Below, piece by piece: positions 26,508 to 36,060 of a stretch of 64,000 nt of DNA (within the stretch, counting starts at the first letter, position 1; each line of letters begins with the position of its first letter). The position numbers were made by a program, and so were the translations under genes. This DNA comes from Oscillospiraceae bacterium (GTDB lineage Bacteria > Bacillota > Clostridia > Oscillospirales > Ruminococcaceae). The stretch is from positions 48,961-112,960 of the forward strand of contig JAAYNJ010000019.1 of assembly GCA_012520915.1 (NCBI GenBank), written 5' to 3'. Below the pieces are notes generated by a model, which saw nothing but the letters and a program-made list of their open reading frames with translations, did no database searches and had not been told where the DNA came from.

Positions 26508-27854
26508 TTATTCGCGAGCCGTTAAATGTTCCTTATTCGGGCTTTCCTTTTGAAGCAGGCTGTCGATATTCTTTTTTATAATCCCGTACTCCTTGACTTT
26601 CTTTTTCAGTTTCTCATAGTCCGTGTAGAGGGATTCTTTCTGCGCTTGCAGCTTGGCATACTCCGTTTTTAGAGCTGCTATATTCGGCAGCTTTGTAATG
26701 CCTGATTCTTTTAGCGCCTTTGTAGCCGCTTCATGTAGAATCAGGTTGCTTTCATGTTCTACACGGTATTTGCCCAAATCTTTTGCTTTACGCGATGCGA
26801 CATAGACCGACTTTGTCTTTTGATAGGTAGAAATGTTTTTAATCAAGACGGCCATATCTGAAAGTCGCTTTTCCGCAAGCTTTAATTCACTTGCTGCCTG
26901 TTCGCTTTCCTCTGAAATCTCCGTGATTTTAGCGGTCAAATCCTTGTACTGATCAATACCGTGTTCCGTCAGGAAGTTCATTGTCCGGGCGGCCTGCTTC
27001 AAGTTGTGTATCTTCGCCCAATGTTCATAGCCCGCCGATTGCTGTGCCTTGATGCTGTTTTCAATATCAATAAGCAAAGACACGCCGCCACGATCCTGTT
27101 TAGGTGCCTTTACAGTATGATTCTTTGTTCCGGCAATTCGCGCCTTTATAGCTTCCTCTGTGTACTCTGCGCCCAATGTTTTCAGGCGGGTAAACCGCTC
27201 CTGTTCCGGGGCACGGCAGGAAATGTATTTACCGCGCTTGATCTCGTAGCCAGCCGCTTGCAGATGGGATAGCAATTCCTCAAAATCCGCTACCTGCGGA
27301 ATGATAGAATCCACTGCAAGTTTCAGCTTGCCTTTCCAGCTTGTCCCGGCCCTTTCCGCCTGGTATTCGATATAGCTCTTTCCCTTGCGGCCTTTCTCCG
27401 GCACCACGACGGAAAGACCGTTTTCCCGGCACAGTCTGTCGCTTACGTTCCGTATGCCGTAGTAGCTGCGTCGGTTGGAAATGTACTTATGATGATCCAC
27501 GAAATTGACGGCGCAGAAAATGATGTGATTATGGACGTGCCCTTTATCTATGTGCGTCGTCAGGACGTATTCATGCTGCCCCTTTGTTACAGCGTCGGCA
27601 AGCTGCTTTCCGATTTCATGAGCTTTCTCAAAATCCGCTTCGCCCGGCTCAAAGGACTGTATCAGGTGATGGGCTATATTGTTGCCCTTATCAAGCGCCT
27701 GTGAGATTGTAAAAGCAAACTCAATGTCTGCCGTTTCATAGCTGCACCCGAAAGAGGATACCAGCATTTTTTCATCGGTCTTTTCCGGGTTTTGGATATA
27801 GTCAAGGGCTTTGCTTAATGTGCTCTTAATAGGCTTAATCTTTGTAACCGCCAT
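26508..27854 (-). CDS. Relaxase (MOBP/VirD2-like mobilisation nuclease)
   Basis: This 448-residue protein begins MAVTKIKPIKSTLSKALDYIQNPEKT. The metal-binding three-His motif reads HIDKGHVHNHIIFC with H106, H108 and H110, and an upstream segment contains candidate catalytic tyrosines (CSYETADIEF region). The C-terminal half is a long charged coiled coil (about 265-440). It nicks the origin of transfer, stays covalently attached to the 5' end, and pilots the strand through VirD4. The gene overlaps mobC by 40 bp, so the relaxosome pair is co-translated. The origin of transfer is expected just upstream of mobC. It looks complete. Confidence 0.92.
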   Translation of the reverse strand: MAVTKIKPIKSTLSKALDYIQNPEKTDEKMLVSSFGCSYETADIEFAFTISQALDKGNNIAHHLIQSFEPGEADFEKAHEIGKQLADAVTKGQHEYVLTTHIDKGHVHNHIIFCAVNFVDHHKYISNRRSYYGIRNVSDRLCRENGLSVVVPEKGRKGKSYIEYQAERAGTSWKGKLKLAVDSIIPQVADFEELLSHLQAAGYEIKRGKYISCRAPEQERFTRLKTLGAEYTEEAIKARIAGTKNHTVKAPKQDRGGVSLLIDIENSIKAQQSAGYEHWAKIHNLKQAARTMNFLTEHGIDQYKDLTAKITEISEESEQAASELKLAEKRLSDMAVLIKNISTYQKTKSVYVASRKAKDLGKYRVEHESNLILHEAATKALKESGITKLPNIAALKTEYAKLQAQKESLYTDYEKLKKKVKEYGIIKKNIDSLLQKESPNKEHLTARE

Positions 27855-28144
27855 ATCTCGTTTAGCACCCCCTTGATTTCTTCGATATCCTCCTGATACA
27901 CGTTGCCCGTGGCATTGGCGCGGCGAGCGATCTGATTGATATTGACCCCGATTTTCTGTATCTGGGCAGTCATTTCCTTAATATCGCTGTGATCTATCTG
28001 AATTACATATCCGTCGATTGCCATTTTTCGCAAGTATGCTGCCATATTTCGGGTAGGTATTTGCTTCATTTTTTCTTGAATCAAGGCATATTCTTCTTCC
28101 GTTACCCGGAATTTGACTTGTACCGTTCTTTTCCTGCCGTTCAT
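27815..28144 (-). CDS. mobC: MobC-like relaxosome accessory protein
   Basis: This 109-residue protein begins RKRTVQVKFRVTEEEYALIQEKM, a ribbon-helix-helix DNA-binding start, and has the conserved MobC C-terminus INQIARRANATGNVYQEDIEEIKGVLNEIW. MobC proteins bind near the origin of transfer and help the relaxase open the strands. It is preceded by AAAGGAGCG and lies immediately downstream (in its own direction) of the 31-bp inverted repeat copy 2, which supports a transfer origin at 28150-28260. It overlaps the relaxase gene by 40 bp. Confidence 0.9.
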   Translation of the reverse strand: MNGRKRTVQVKFRVTEEEYALIQEKMKQIPTRNMAAYLRKMAIDGYVIQIDHSDIKEMTAQIQKIGVNINQIARRANATGNVYQEDIEEIKGVLNEIWRLQRLSLLRAH

Positions 28145-28270
28145 TCTAACGCTCCTTTCCGTTTAGAGGGTTTGGGACACTTCTCAACAAGTCCTTTTGC
28201 TGAGGCAAAAGACGGAAGTGGGTACCCGCTTCCTATGCTTGCTATTCCACTTATCCCTTAATCTCTACAA
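28145..28270 (-). other. Candidate origin of transfer region
   Basis: Gene-free stretch upstream of mobC. It contains a CCTTTTGCTGAGGCAAAAG hairpin (about 28193-28211) and next to it the 31-bp palindromic repeat copy 2. Hairpin plus repeat next to mobC/relaxase genes is the usual layout of an oriT. The nick site cannot be assigned from sequence alone. Confidence 0.5.
28215..28245 (-). repeat. 31-bp inverted repeat, copy 2 (upstream of mobC)
   Basis: Exact reverse complement of 22240-22270, 6 kb away. It is centred on the GGGTACCC palindrome. Confidence 0.9.
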
Positions 28271-28414
28271 CAACAGAAATTCACTTTTTGCCAAAGCATG
28301 CAAAGAAAGCGCTGCAATCTTTATAGCGGCAACGCTTATCTTATAATATCCATTCGTTTGTATCAAATAATCTGCTTAGTGTTCTAATTTACATCCAGAA
28401 AAAAATAATTTACA

Positions 28415-29386
28415 CTAATCTGCACATGTGAGAATGTTAGCTCGGTTTAATCTGTAGTTATTGGGGAGTATCCCCATATATTTTTTGAAATGAGCAGAAA
28501 AACTACCGGAATTTTTATATCCAATGAGATCGGCAATCTCTGCAATATACAAATTACTATATGACAACAGCTCACAAGCGTACTCCATTCTTTTTTGTGT
28601 CATATATTCTGAAAAAGATTGACCAACAACAGTCTTAAACACATACTTAAATTTTGAAACACTCATATAGGCCTCCGCTGACAAATCAATCAAGGAAAAT
28701 TTCTTTGATAAATTCTGATTCATGTAAGCCATGATTTCTACAATAGCCTTTCGATCTGCCACAGAAACACTTGCATTTAAGTTTTGGAATATATCTGCCT
28801 TTTGAATAATGACGGCTACCAATTCGTCTATTTTGCTTTTGAAAAACAACTTTGTACTATGTTCGTTGCCTTTGAAATTCCGAATTTGATTAAAAATAGA
28901 TGATATTTCAGGTATAAAAATGCCATGTGGAAAAACTTGCAATTCATTTTTAAGGTTTGTGCTATTTATTCCAATCTCCTTTTTTAGGTAAGTTTCGTAG
29001 TATTCCGGCATAAGCTGTATACCAATAAGCTTTGCAGGAATCTCTTTTTTAATAACATATCTATACACTTCATTATCAGGAGTATAGTCAATATACTGCA
29101 TCCCAGAGTAAACATCACCTTTGGGATAACTGTGCTCCGAATCAATGGAATCGTATTGTTGTATAGATATAGAAGCATCAGATATTACAGCATACTCAAA
29201 ATCCCTAACATATGAATGATCTGCAATACAAATACTTGCATAAGAATCAAGTTCATATATAGATGTATATCCTTTACCTAATTCCGATGAAAATTGATAT
29301 GTGTTGAAGCAAGGATTCATAAAAGAATTACTTTGTGAAAGCTTGCTTTCCGTATGTTCGAGAAAACTCAAATACCCTTTATTCAA
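28415..29386 (-). CDS. AraC-family transcriptional regulator of the cargo operon
   Basis: This 323-residue protein has a C-terminal two-helix-turn-helix AraC domain: FSLIDLSAEAYMSVSKFKYVFK (first) and YIAEIADLIGYKNSGSFSAHFKKYMGILPNNYR (second, the classic AraC signature). The N-terminal ~215 residues are a sensing domain I cannot assign. The start is a TTG at 29386 (MNKGYLSFLEH...) eight bases after AAAGGAG; an ATG at 29422 has no ribosome site. Transcribed divergently from the ECF/ABC transporter genes, it is the obvious activator of that operon. Regulators with this context in other bacteria respond to siderophores or other imported chelates, but the ligand here is unknown. Confidence 0.85.
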   Translation of the reverse strand: MNKGYLSFLEHTESKLSQSNSFMNPCFNTYQFSSELGKGYTSIYELDSYASICIADHSYVRDFEYAVISDASISIQQYDSIDSEHSYPKGDVYSGMQYIDYTPDNEVYRYVIKKEIPAKLIGIQLMPEYYETYLKKEIGINSTNLKNELQVFPHGIFIPEISSIFNQIRNFKGNEHSTKLFFKSKIDELVAVIIQKADIFQNLNASVSVADRKAIVEIMAYMNQNLSKKFSLIDLSAEAYMSVSKFKYVFKTVVGQSFSEYMTQKRMEYACELLSYSNLYIAEIADLIGYKNSGSFSAHFKKYMGILPNNYRLNRANILTCAD

Positions 29387-29551
29387 GAACTTCACTCCTT
29401 TTTTAATTATTGTAAAAGCCAAAAAATACGGCTACAAGTCAATAATGGTTAACCAGTTAGAATCGGCTAACTTCAATGTGATATTATAGCATAAAATATG
29501 GTGTAAAAATAGACCTATTTGATGTAGCCATAAAGAAAGGGCTCAAAAGTG
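29387..29551. promoter_or_regulatory. Divergent control region between araC-type gene and transporter operon
   Basis: 165 bp, AT-rich, with an imperfect inverted repeat GTTAGAATCGGCTAAC near 29456-29471 that could be the regulator's operator. ATATTATAG near 29482 is a possible -10 for the rightward genes. No coding potential is seen. Confidence 0.4.
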
Positions 29552-30262
29552 ATGATTGAAAAGCATAAAACTTTAGATTTCAGAACAATTCTATACTTGA
29601 ACATATTGCTGATGCTTTTTTTGATTTTTTCAGGGAAACAACAAGTTCTGATGTTATCTTTTTTAGTTGCAATTTTAACAATGTTGGATATAAGAGAATT
29701 TGCACTTACGGCGAAACTAATTGTTGGATTTGTTTTACTGTTTGTAGCACATTATGGTTTGGATGCAATTTATAGGACAATTTGGAACAGTTCATTTATT
29801 TTATTGCTGGAAATATTCATTTTCCTTGCACAGCGAATATATCCATTTATCGTGTTAGGAATTGTATTAAAGAGAAGTAAAACCCTTGGAGAAATTACGA
29901 CTGCATTAAACAGATTACATCTTCATAAGGGCATAATCTTAAGCCTTGTTGTTATGATTCGGTATCTTCCTGCAATAAAAGATGATTTCCATGTTATCAC
30001 AGAGGCTATGCGCCTAAAAGGCATTCCTATTTCATTTCGATACGCCATATTGCATCCAATAAAAACGATTGAATACTTCATTGTTCCAATGCTATTTAGA
30101 AGCATGAAAACAACTGAAGAATTTTCAGGAGCTGCGTTGGTAAAAGGTTATGAGTTCCATGGAACTCGAACTTCTTATTTTGATGTAAAAATGACATATA
30201 AAGATATGGCTGTGATAATTATTTCTACATCATTACTCACTTTATGTGCAATTACAATATAA
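29552..30262 (+). CDS. ECF transporter transmembrane component (EcfT/CbiQ-like)
   Basis: About 236 residues with five or six hydrophobic helices in the first two thirds. The coupling segments MRLKGIPISFRY (about residue 155) and AALVKGYEFHGTR (about residue 195) correspond to the two cytoplasmic motifs by which EcfT proteins grip the ATPases. It is followed by a double-ATPase gene and an S component, so a complete ECF uptake transporter is encoded in three genes. Start: ATG 29552 or the adjacent in-frame GTG 29549. The ribosome site is weak (GAAAGGG). AT-rich cargo, unlike the transfer genes. Confidence 0.82.
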   Translation: MIEKHKTLDFRTILYLNILLMLFLIFSGKQQVLMLSFLVAILTMLDIREFALTAKLIVGFVLLFVAHYGLDAIYRTIWNSSFILLLEIFIFLAQRIYPFIVLGIVLKRSKTLGEITTALNRLHLHKGIILSLVVMIRYLPAIKDDFHVITEAMRLKGIPISFRYAILHPIKTIEYFIVPMLFRSMKTTEEFSGAALVKGYEFHGTRTSYFDVKMTYKDMAVIIISTSLLTLCAITI

Positions 30263-30290
30263 AAAAATTTAGCAGAAAAGAGTTGATAGA

Positions 30291-31763
30291 ATGATAGATT
30301 TGCAGAATGTTGGGTTTTGCTACGAAGGAAAAGAAAGAAAAAGTATAAAAGAGAATTCCATTTTTATAAGTAAAGGAGAAGTTGTTGTCATTACTGGTGA
30401 GAGTGGCTGTGGTAAATCAACATTGTTACGCTGCATAAATGGTCTTTGCCCTATTCTTTACGAAGGTATTCCCGAGGGAGAAATCTTTATTTCGAATAAA
30501 AAACGTTCGGAAATGAATATTGGAAATATCTCACAAATTGTATCAACTGTATTTCAGAATCCTGAAAATCAATTTTTCACACTGGACGTTTTATCAGATA
30601 TGGTTTTTAGCTGTGAGAATTTCGGTATTGAAAAAGAAGATATAGTGCGCAAATTACATTATGTTGTCGATTTATTACAGATAGAACATTTTTTGAATAA
30701 AAAATTTTCTGAACTTTCCGGAGGGGAAAAGCAGAAAATCGCACTTGCTTCGGCTTTAATGCTGGAGACACAAATTCTTTTGATGGACGAACCCTCCGCC
30801 AATTTGGATTATCAGTCTATACAACTGTTGCGCGAAACAATTCTCAAACTGAAATCCATTGGTTACACTATTTTGATTTCAGAACATCGTTTATATTACC
30901 TAAAAGATATTTGCGATAAACTTTTTATTATGGCGGACGGTTCGGTTAAACAAAGATATTACGGGGAACAGTTAGTTTCTCTTGGGGATAGATTCTTACA
31001 CGAACAAGGAATCCGAGGAATAAACCTCTTTCAGAGTGATATGGATTCAAATATTCATAATAAAGCACACAGCCCCAAAATATTATTATCATTACAAAAC
31101 ATATCTTTTGCCTACGACAGTGAAAAGAAATTACTACAAAATATTAACATTGATATAAGAAGTGGAGATCGAATTGCTCTGCTTGGGAAAAATGGAAGTG
31201 GAAAAAGCACACTTGCCAAAATAATTTGCGGTCTTCGCAAAGAAAATAACGGACAAATTGTTTTTTGTGAAAAAAATTTACCAACGAAAAATAGAAATCT
31301 TAATATAAGCTATGTCATGCAGAACGTGGATTTTCAAATTTTTGGATGTAGCTTATATGATGATTTACTTTTAGGAAATGAGAAAGTTGAGCAGATTGAT
31401 GTAAAAATAAAGCAGATACTTGCTGAATTTAACTTATTAAATTTGATAGATGAACATCCCATGACATTATCTATGGGGCAAAAACAACGCCTTATTATTG
31501 CGTCATCCTATATTTTAGAAAAAACCATCAGCATATTCGATGAGCCCACCAGTGGGCTTGACTATAGGAATATGAAAAGCGTTTGCTCGTTAATAAACAG
31601 TTTTACGGGCACTAAAAATGCCTCCATTATTATTTCCCATGATTATGAGTTTATTATGAACTCTTGCAATAGAGTTGTTCTTTTGGAGAATGGACGAATA
31701 GCCGAAGATTTCCCATTGAACAACAAAGAACAATTAACAAAAATTTTCAAAGAAAGGTTATAA
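30291..31763 (+). CDS. ECF transporter ATPase, two ABC domains fused
   Basis: 490 residues with two complete nucleotide-binding domains. The first has Walker A GESGCGKST near residue 37, signature LSGGEKQK and Walker B LLMDEPSANLD. The second has Walker A GKNGSGKST near residue 305, a variant signature LSMGQKQR and Walker B SIFDEPTSGLD. In most ECF systems the two ATPases (EcfA, EcfA') are separate; fused versions occur in dedicated (group I-like) transporters. It energises uptake by the neighbouring T and S components, into the cytoplasm. The 28-bp gap upstream and 9-bp gap downstream indicate one operon. Confidence 0.88.
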   Translation: MIDLQNVGFCYEGKERKSIKENSIFISKGEVVVITGESGCGKSTLLRCINGLCPILYEGIPEGEIFISNKKRSEMNIGNISQIVSTVFQNPENQFFTLDVLSDMVFSCENFGIEKEDIVRKLHYVVDLLQIEHFLNKKFSELSGGEKQKIALASALMLETQILLMDEPSANLDYQSIQLLRETILKLKSIGYTILISEHRLYYLKDICDKLFIMADGSVKQRYYGEQLVSLGDRFLHEQGIRGINLFQSDMDSNIHNKAHSPKILLSLQNISFAYDSEKKLLQNINIDIRSGDRIALLGKNGSGKSTLAKIICGLRKENNGQIVFCEKNLPTKNRNLNISYVMQNVDFQIFGCSLYDDLLLGNEKVEQIDVKIKQILAEFNLLNLIDEHPMTLSMGQKQRLIIASSYILEKTISIFDEPTSGLDYRNMKSVCSLINSFTGTKNASIIISHDYEFIMNSCNRVVLLENGRIAEDFPLNNKEQLTKIFKERL

Positions 31764-31772
31764 GGTGACAAA

Positions 31773-32366
31773 ATGGAAAACAAAAAATGGAAAATTAGTG
31801 ATTTTGTGCTGATTGGAATTCTTGCAGCGGTGTATGGTGCAATAACTTTAGGAGTTGGAGCAATTACAGCGACATTAAACCCTATGCTGCACATGTTCAG
31901 TCCTGCGATTACTGCAATCATTCTCGGAACAGTTGTATTATTTGTCGTGAAAAAAATCAATAAATTTGGTGCTTTGACATTGTTTATTACCGTAAGCATT
32001 GCAATGTTTTCTGGATTTTCAGGGATGTTTTATCTCCCTTTAGTTGGTGTTGTTGCTGCAACATCATTTATTGTAGACCTGATTATAAAGCAAATGGAAT
32101 ACAAAACTTCTGCTTTAGCTATCGGATATGGAGTAATACAAAGTGCTTACATATTCGGTGGTTGTATTCCGGTTCTTTTCTTTCTGGATCAAAATATTAA
32201 GCATTGGCAAGATGCGGGAATGGACATGCAAACGATTGAAACTTTTGTAAAGCACAGTACTGGCTGGTATTTAGCAATAAGTATGTTTGGTTGCTTTATT
32301 GCCGGTATTATTGGGGTTTACATTGGGAGAGGTATTTTGAAAAAGCATTTCAAGGAGATTGCTTAA
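31773..32366 (+). CDS. ECF substrate-binding S component, MptD/Trep_Strep family
   Basis: This 197-residue, very hydrophobic protein has six predicted helices; the N-terminus KWKISDFVLIGILAAVYGAITLGVG is typical of S components, and the remainder fits the MptD/Trep_Strep family. It lies nine bases after the ATPase gene. It should determine what the ECF transporter imports; members of this family have no firmly known substrate, and placement beside exporter-type ABC pairs suggests metal chelates or peptide-like molecules. No soluble binding protein is encoded nearby. Confidence 0.78.
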   Translation: MENKKWKISDFVLIGILAAVYGAITLGVGAITATLNPMLHMFSPAITAIILGTVVLFVVKKINKFGALTLFITVSIAMFSGFSGMFYLPLVGVVAATSFIVDLIIKQMEYKTSALAIGYGVIQSAYIFGGCIPVLFFLDQNIKHWQDAGMDMQTIETFVKHSTGWYLAISMFGCFIAGIIGVYIGRGILKKHFKEIA

Positions 32367-32408
32367 AATTAAATATCTCACAATTTAGCAAAGGAGCGTG
32401 AAATAATT

Positions 32409-34172
32409 ATGGAACAATCTCGAAAAACAGAATTTATGGAGTTTGTTAGACTACAAATTCCGACATACATTATTTCCGTGTTTTTGGCAATTGTTGGTGT
32501 ATTTTTTGGATTGTTGCCATATTACATGGCATATAGATTGCTAATTGATATTTCTAAAAGTGCTGAAACTAACACGGTTTTAATGTATGCAGTTTTTATC
32601 TTAATTTCTTTTGCACTGCAAATACTGATGCACAGTTTTTCAACTGCTATATCACACAAAACAGCATTTTCTATTCTGCAAAATGTAAGACTTTCTATTA
32701 CAGAAAAAATGTTGCGAATGTCACTGGGATATTCGCGAAGTAAAGGAAGCGGATATTTTCATAACATGCTGATTGACAGCATGGAAAGACTTGAATATCC
32801 CCTTGCACACGCAATCCCAGAAACAACATCCAATGTGTTGCTGCCACTTTGTGTTATTGGATTGCTTTTTTTTACAGATTGGAGAATGGGACTGGCTGTA
32901 TTACTACCTGCTACATTGACACTCGCATTTTACCTTCCAATGTATATTGGTATTATGAATGAGTTTGCTAATACATATTATAAAAAACTTGAAAATATGG
33001 ATGGCAGAGTAATTGAGTATATTCGTGGAAATAAAGAAATAAAAATTTTTGGAAGAGAGAAAGAAGCCTTTTCAGAATATGAAGAATCCATAAAGCAATA
33101 TGAAACGGCTACTTTGAAGCTATACAACAGAATGTATTTTGTTGCTTCTCCCGCTACTGTCATTCTATCATCACTTTTGGTCAGCGTACTTTGTGTAGGT
33201 GGCTTCTTATATTACAGAGGAGACTTATCAGCACATCTATATCTGTTTTCCATGTTGGTATCTATAGGCATTGGTAATTCCCTTTTGAAGTTTACAGAGT
33301 TTATGGATAATTTTTACCATATCAAGAATGGAGCGCGGCTTATAAATGAAGTTCTCTCTGCTCCGGAATTACAAGAGCCTGACCATCGTAAAAACGAAAT
33401 ATTTAATAAAGAAATTGTATTTCAGAATGTATCTTTTTCTTATGAAGAAACAAAAGTATTAGAGAATATTTCTTTTGTACTTCCTGAAAAAACAAAAACA
33501 GCAATCGTTGGACCTTCAGGATCAGGGAAAACTACTATTGCAAATCTTATAGCCAGATTTTGGGATGTTGAGGAAGGTGATATTACAATCGGTGGCATCA
33601 GTTATAAAGATTTGTCTTTAGAACAACTTATGCAACAGATAAATTATGTAACTCAAGATACTTTTTTATTCAATATGTCAATTAAAGACAACATACGTTT
33701 AGGAAAACCGGATGCCACAGATGATGAAGTTATAGGAGCTGCCCAAAAAGCACAATGCCATGAATTTATCAGCTCATTGAAAAAAGGATATGATACAGAG
33801 GTTGGAGATGATGGTGCAAAACTATCAGGTGGACAGAGACAGCGAATAACAATTGCACGTGCAATTCTTCGAGATGCACCAATATTGATTCTTGATGAAG
33901 CCACTGCTTATGCTGACATGGAAAATCAGTCACAGATCCAACATTCTTTACAAGAGCTTTGTAAAAATAAGACATTGATCTTAATTGCTCATCGACTATC
34001 AACAATTATGGATTGTGATCAAATTATTGTGATGTCAAATGGGAAAATAAATGCAATAGGAACACATGAAGAACTGTTAAAAAAATCAAACCTGTATTCA
34101 CAGATGTGGAAGATACATGAAAAAAGTAGAAATTGGAAATTAGAAAAGAGGAAGGAGGGATCATTATGTTAA
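32409..34172 (+). CDS. ABC transporter, permease-ATPase half (first of a pair)
   Basis: This 587-residue exporter-fold protein has six transmembrane helices in residues 1-~320 and an ATPase domain with Walker A GPSGSGKTT near residue 372, signature LSGGQRQR and Walker B ILILDEATAYAD (Ala-Tyr instead of the usual Ser-Ala after EAT). The next gene encodes a second half-transporter, so they probably work as a heterodimer. Related YbtP/YbtQ and IrtA/IrtB pairs have this fold but import metal-siderophore complexes. The combination of AraC regulator, ECF set and such a pair is suggestive of metallophore uptake; this is inference, and a multidrug exporter remains possible. Confidence 0.83.
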   Translation: MEQSRKTEFMEFVRLQIPTYIISVFLAIVGVFFGLLPYYMAYRLLIDISKSAETNTVLMYAVFILISFALQILMHSFSTAISHKTAFSILQNVRLSITEKMLRMSLGYSRSKGSGYFHNMLIDSMERLEYPLAHAIPETTSNVLLPLCVIGLLFFTDWRMGLAVLLPATLTLAFYLPMYIGIMNEFANTYYKKLENMDGRVIEYIRGNKEIKIFGREKEAFSEYEESIKQYETATLKLYNRMYFVASPATVILSSLLVSVLCVGGFLYYRGDLSAHLYLFSMLVSIGIGNSLLKFTEFMDNFYHIKNGARLINEVLSAPELQEPDHRKNEIFNKEIVFQNVSFSYEETKVLENISFVLPEKTKTAIVGPSGSGKTTIANLIARFWDVEEGDITIGGISYKDLSLEQLMQQINYVTQDTFLFNMSIKDNIRLGKPDATDDEVIGAAQKAQCHEFISSLKKGYDTEVGDDGAKLSGGQRQRITIARAILRDAPILILDEATAYADMENQSQIQHSLQELCKNKTLILIAHRLSTIMDCDQIIVMSNGKINAIGTHEELLKKSNLYSQMWKIHEKSRNWKLEKRKEGSLC

Positions 34173-35914
34173 AAACGGTAAAAAACTTAATCACCTTAAT
34201 GGGTGAACAAAAAAAGCAACTATATTTTTCGCTTATTTTAAGTTTTTGGGATGGCGCCCTTATCATGATTCCGCTTCTTGTAGCTTTTCAGATTACTGCG
34301 GGTATGCCGGAATTTAATCCTGCACAAACCACTTCCTTAACATCACAGAAAATTATAGAGTATTCGGCTATTATGATTGGGAGTATTATTGTTCGTATCA
34401 TTCTAAGATACTTTACTTTATATTTTCGTTCAGGAGCAGGATATAAATGCATGTGTAGTGAACGAAAAACTTTAGGTAAAGAATTGAGAAAAGTATCACT
34501 TGGATATTTTAATGAAAAAAATTTAGGAGATTTGGTTTCGATTATCACATCCGATGCTGCTTTCTTAGAAATAGAGGGCATGGGTGTCATTGAAAAAATT
34601 GCAGTTGGAATCCCAACCTTTATCATGGGACTTTTAGTTTGTTTGTCTTTCGATTATAGGATTTTTCTCATTGTGTTAGTGCTGTTGTTCCCGACATGGA
34701 TTTCTTATCGCTATCTTGCAACGAGACAAGATAAACTGAATATAAATAGGCAGGAATTTATCGGTCAGGTTACAGAAAGTACGATTGAATTTATCAAGGG
34801 ACTGCATATACTAAAATCTTATAACATGGCAGATAAGCAATTTTCTAAAACAAAAGAAATATTTGAAAAGCTTCGCAAATTTTCTATAAAGGTTGAGTTT
34901 ACACATATACCACCTGCCGGAATATATCAGTTATGTTTTCGTTTGATAACCACGGTAATTGTGTTCCTTTCCGGTATTTTTGTGTTAAATAAGGAGTTTA
35001 CATTTTCACAAGCATTCTTATTGATGATTGCCTCATTCAGTCTTTTTGCAGGTGTCGAAGCCGCTGGAATATTCAGTATTTTTTCAAAAATGACACAACA
35101 GTCTATTGATCGAATGAACAATATTAAGGATATTCCTAAAATGGAAGGTATTTCTGGAAGCAATACGCTTGATAAATATGACATTTGTTTTGAACATGTG
35201 AATTTTGCTTATGATCAAATCCCTGTATTAAAGGATGTAAGTTTCTGTGTGCCGGAGGGAACAACAGCTGCACTTGTTGGTTTATCAGGAAGTGGGAAAA
35301 CGACGGTTATAAATTTAGTTTCTCGTTTCTGGGATATTGAAAAAGGGACAATTAGTATTGGGGGCAAAGAAATAAAAACTTTATCTTATGAAAATCTATT
35401 AAAAAATATTAGTTTTGTTTTTCAAGATGTTTTTCTTTTTAATGATACAGTGTTGAATAATATACGAATCGGTAGCCCTGAGGCAAGCTTGGAAGCGGTA
35501 TATGAAGCATCAAGAAAAGCAAGATGCCACGAATTTATTATACAGTTGGAAAAAGGTTACGACACGGTAATTGGAGAAGCAGGTTCAAGACTTTCCGGTG
35601 GGGAAAAACAAAGAATTGCTATTGCACGGGCACTGATTAAAGATTCTCCGATTATTCTTTTGGATGAAATGACAGCAAATGTGGATGTAGAAAATGAAGC
35701 AAAAATTCAATCTGCTTTGCAAGAACTCTTGAAGAATAAAACGGTTATCATGATTGCTCATAAGCTATCTACGATACAAGAAGTTGATCAAATTCTTGTC
35801 ATTGAAGATGGTAGAGTTAGTGAAAAAGGTACACATTATGAATTGATGGAACAAACTGGGTTGTATAAGAGACTATGGAATATGCAATATCAGACAGACA
35901 AATGGAAAATATAA
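34166..35914 (+). CDS. ABC transporter, permease-ATPase half (second of a pair)
   Basis: This 582-residue protein has the same architecture as its neighbour: six helices, Walker A GLSGSGKTT near residue 374, signature LSGGEKQR and Walker B IILLDEMTANVD. The replacement of the second Glu-Ala-Thr position by Glu-Met-Thr gives an asymmetric pair of sites, common in heterodimeric transporters. The start is the ATG at 34166 after GGAGG, overlapping the first half gene by 7 bp; an upstream in-frame start at 34133 is less likely. It is the last gene of the cargo operon. Confidence 0.84.
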   Translation: MLKTVKNLITLMGEQKKQLYFSLILSFWDGALIMIPLLVAFQITAGMPEFNPAQTTSLTSQKIIEYSAIMIGSIIVRIILRYFTLYFRSGAGYKCMCSERKTLGKELRKVSLGYFNEKNLGDLVSIITSDAAFLEIEGMGVIEKIAVGIPTFIMGLLVCLSFDYRIFLIVLVLLFPTWISYRYLATRQDKLNINRQEFIGQVTESTIEFIKGLHILKSYNMADKQFSKTKEIFEKLRKFSIKVEFTHIPPAGIYQLCFRLITTVIVFLSGIFVLNKEFTFSQAFLLMIASFSLFAGVEAAGIFSIFSKMTQQSIDRMNNIKDIPKMEGISGSNTLDKYDICFEHVNFAYDQIPVLKDVSFCVPEGTTAALVGLSGSGKTTVINLVSRFWDIEKGTISIGGKEIKTLSYENLLKNISFVFQDVFLFNDTVLNNIRIGSPEASLEAVYEASRKARCHEFIIQLEKGYDTVIGEAGSRLSGGEKQRIAIARALIKDSPIILLDEMTANVDVENEAKIQSALQELLKNKTVIMIAHKLSTIQEVDQILVIEDGRVSEKGTHYELMEQTGLYKRLWNMQYQTDKWKI

Positions 35915-36060
35915 GATTTTTTGAGGGGTGAAATCTACGTATGCAAAAGTGCGAAAAACAAATCATATAAAACCGCCGATTTATCTTATGAATAAAAGAG
36001 CGGAAGTTCAAATTGAATCACAATTCATGAAAACACGGCGGTATCAAAGGAGGTATCGTC

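Noticed and set aside
29549..35914. Antibiotic resistance cargo
   Set aside because: No known resistance gene family is recognisable; the ABC half-transporters could export drugs but the ECF/AraC context favours uptake.
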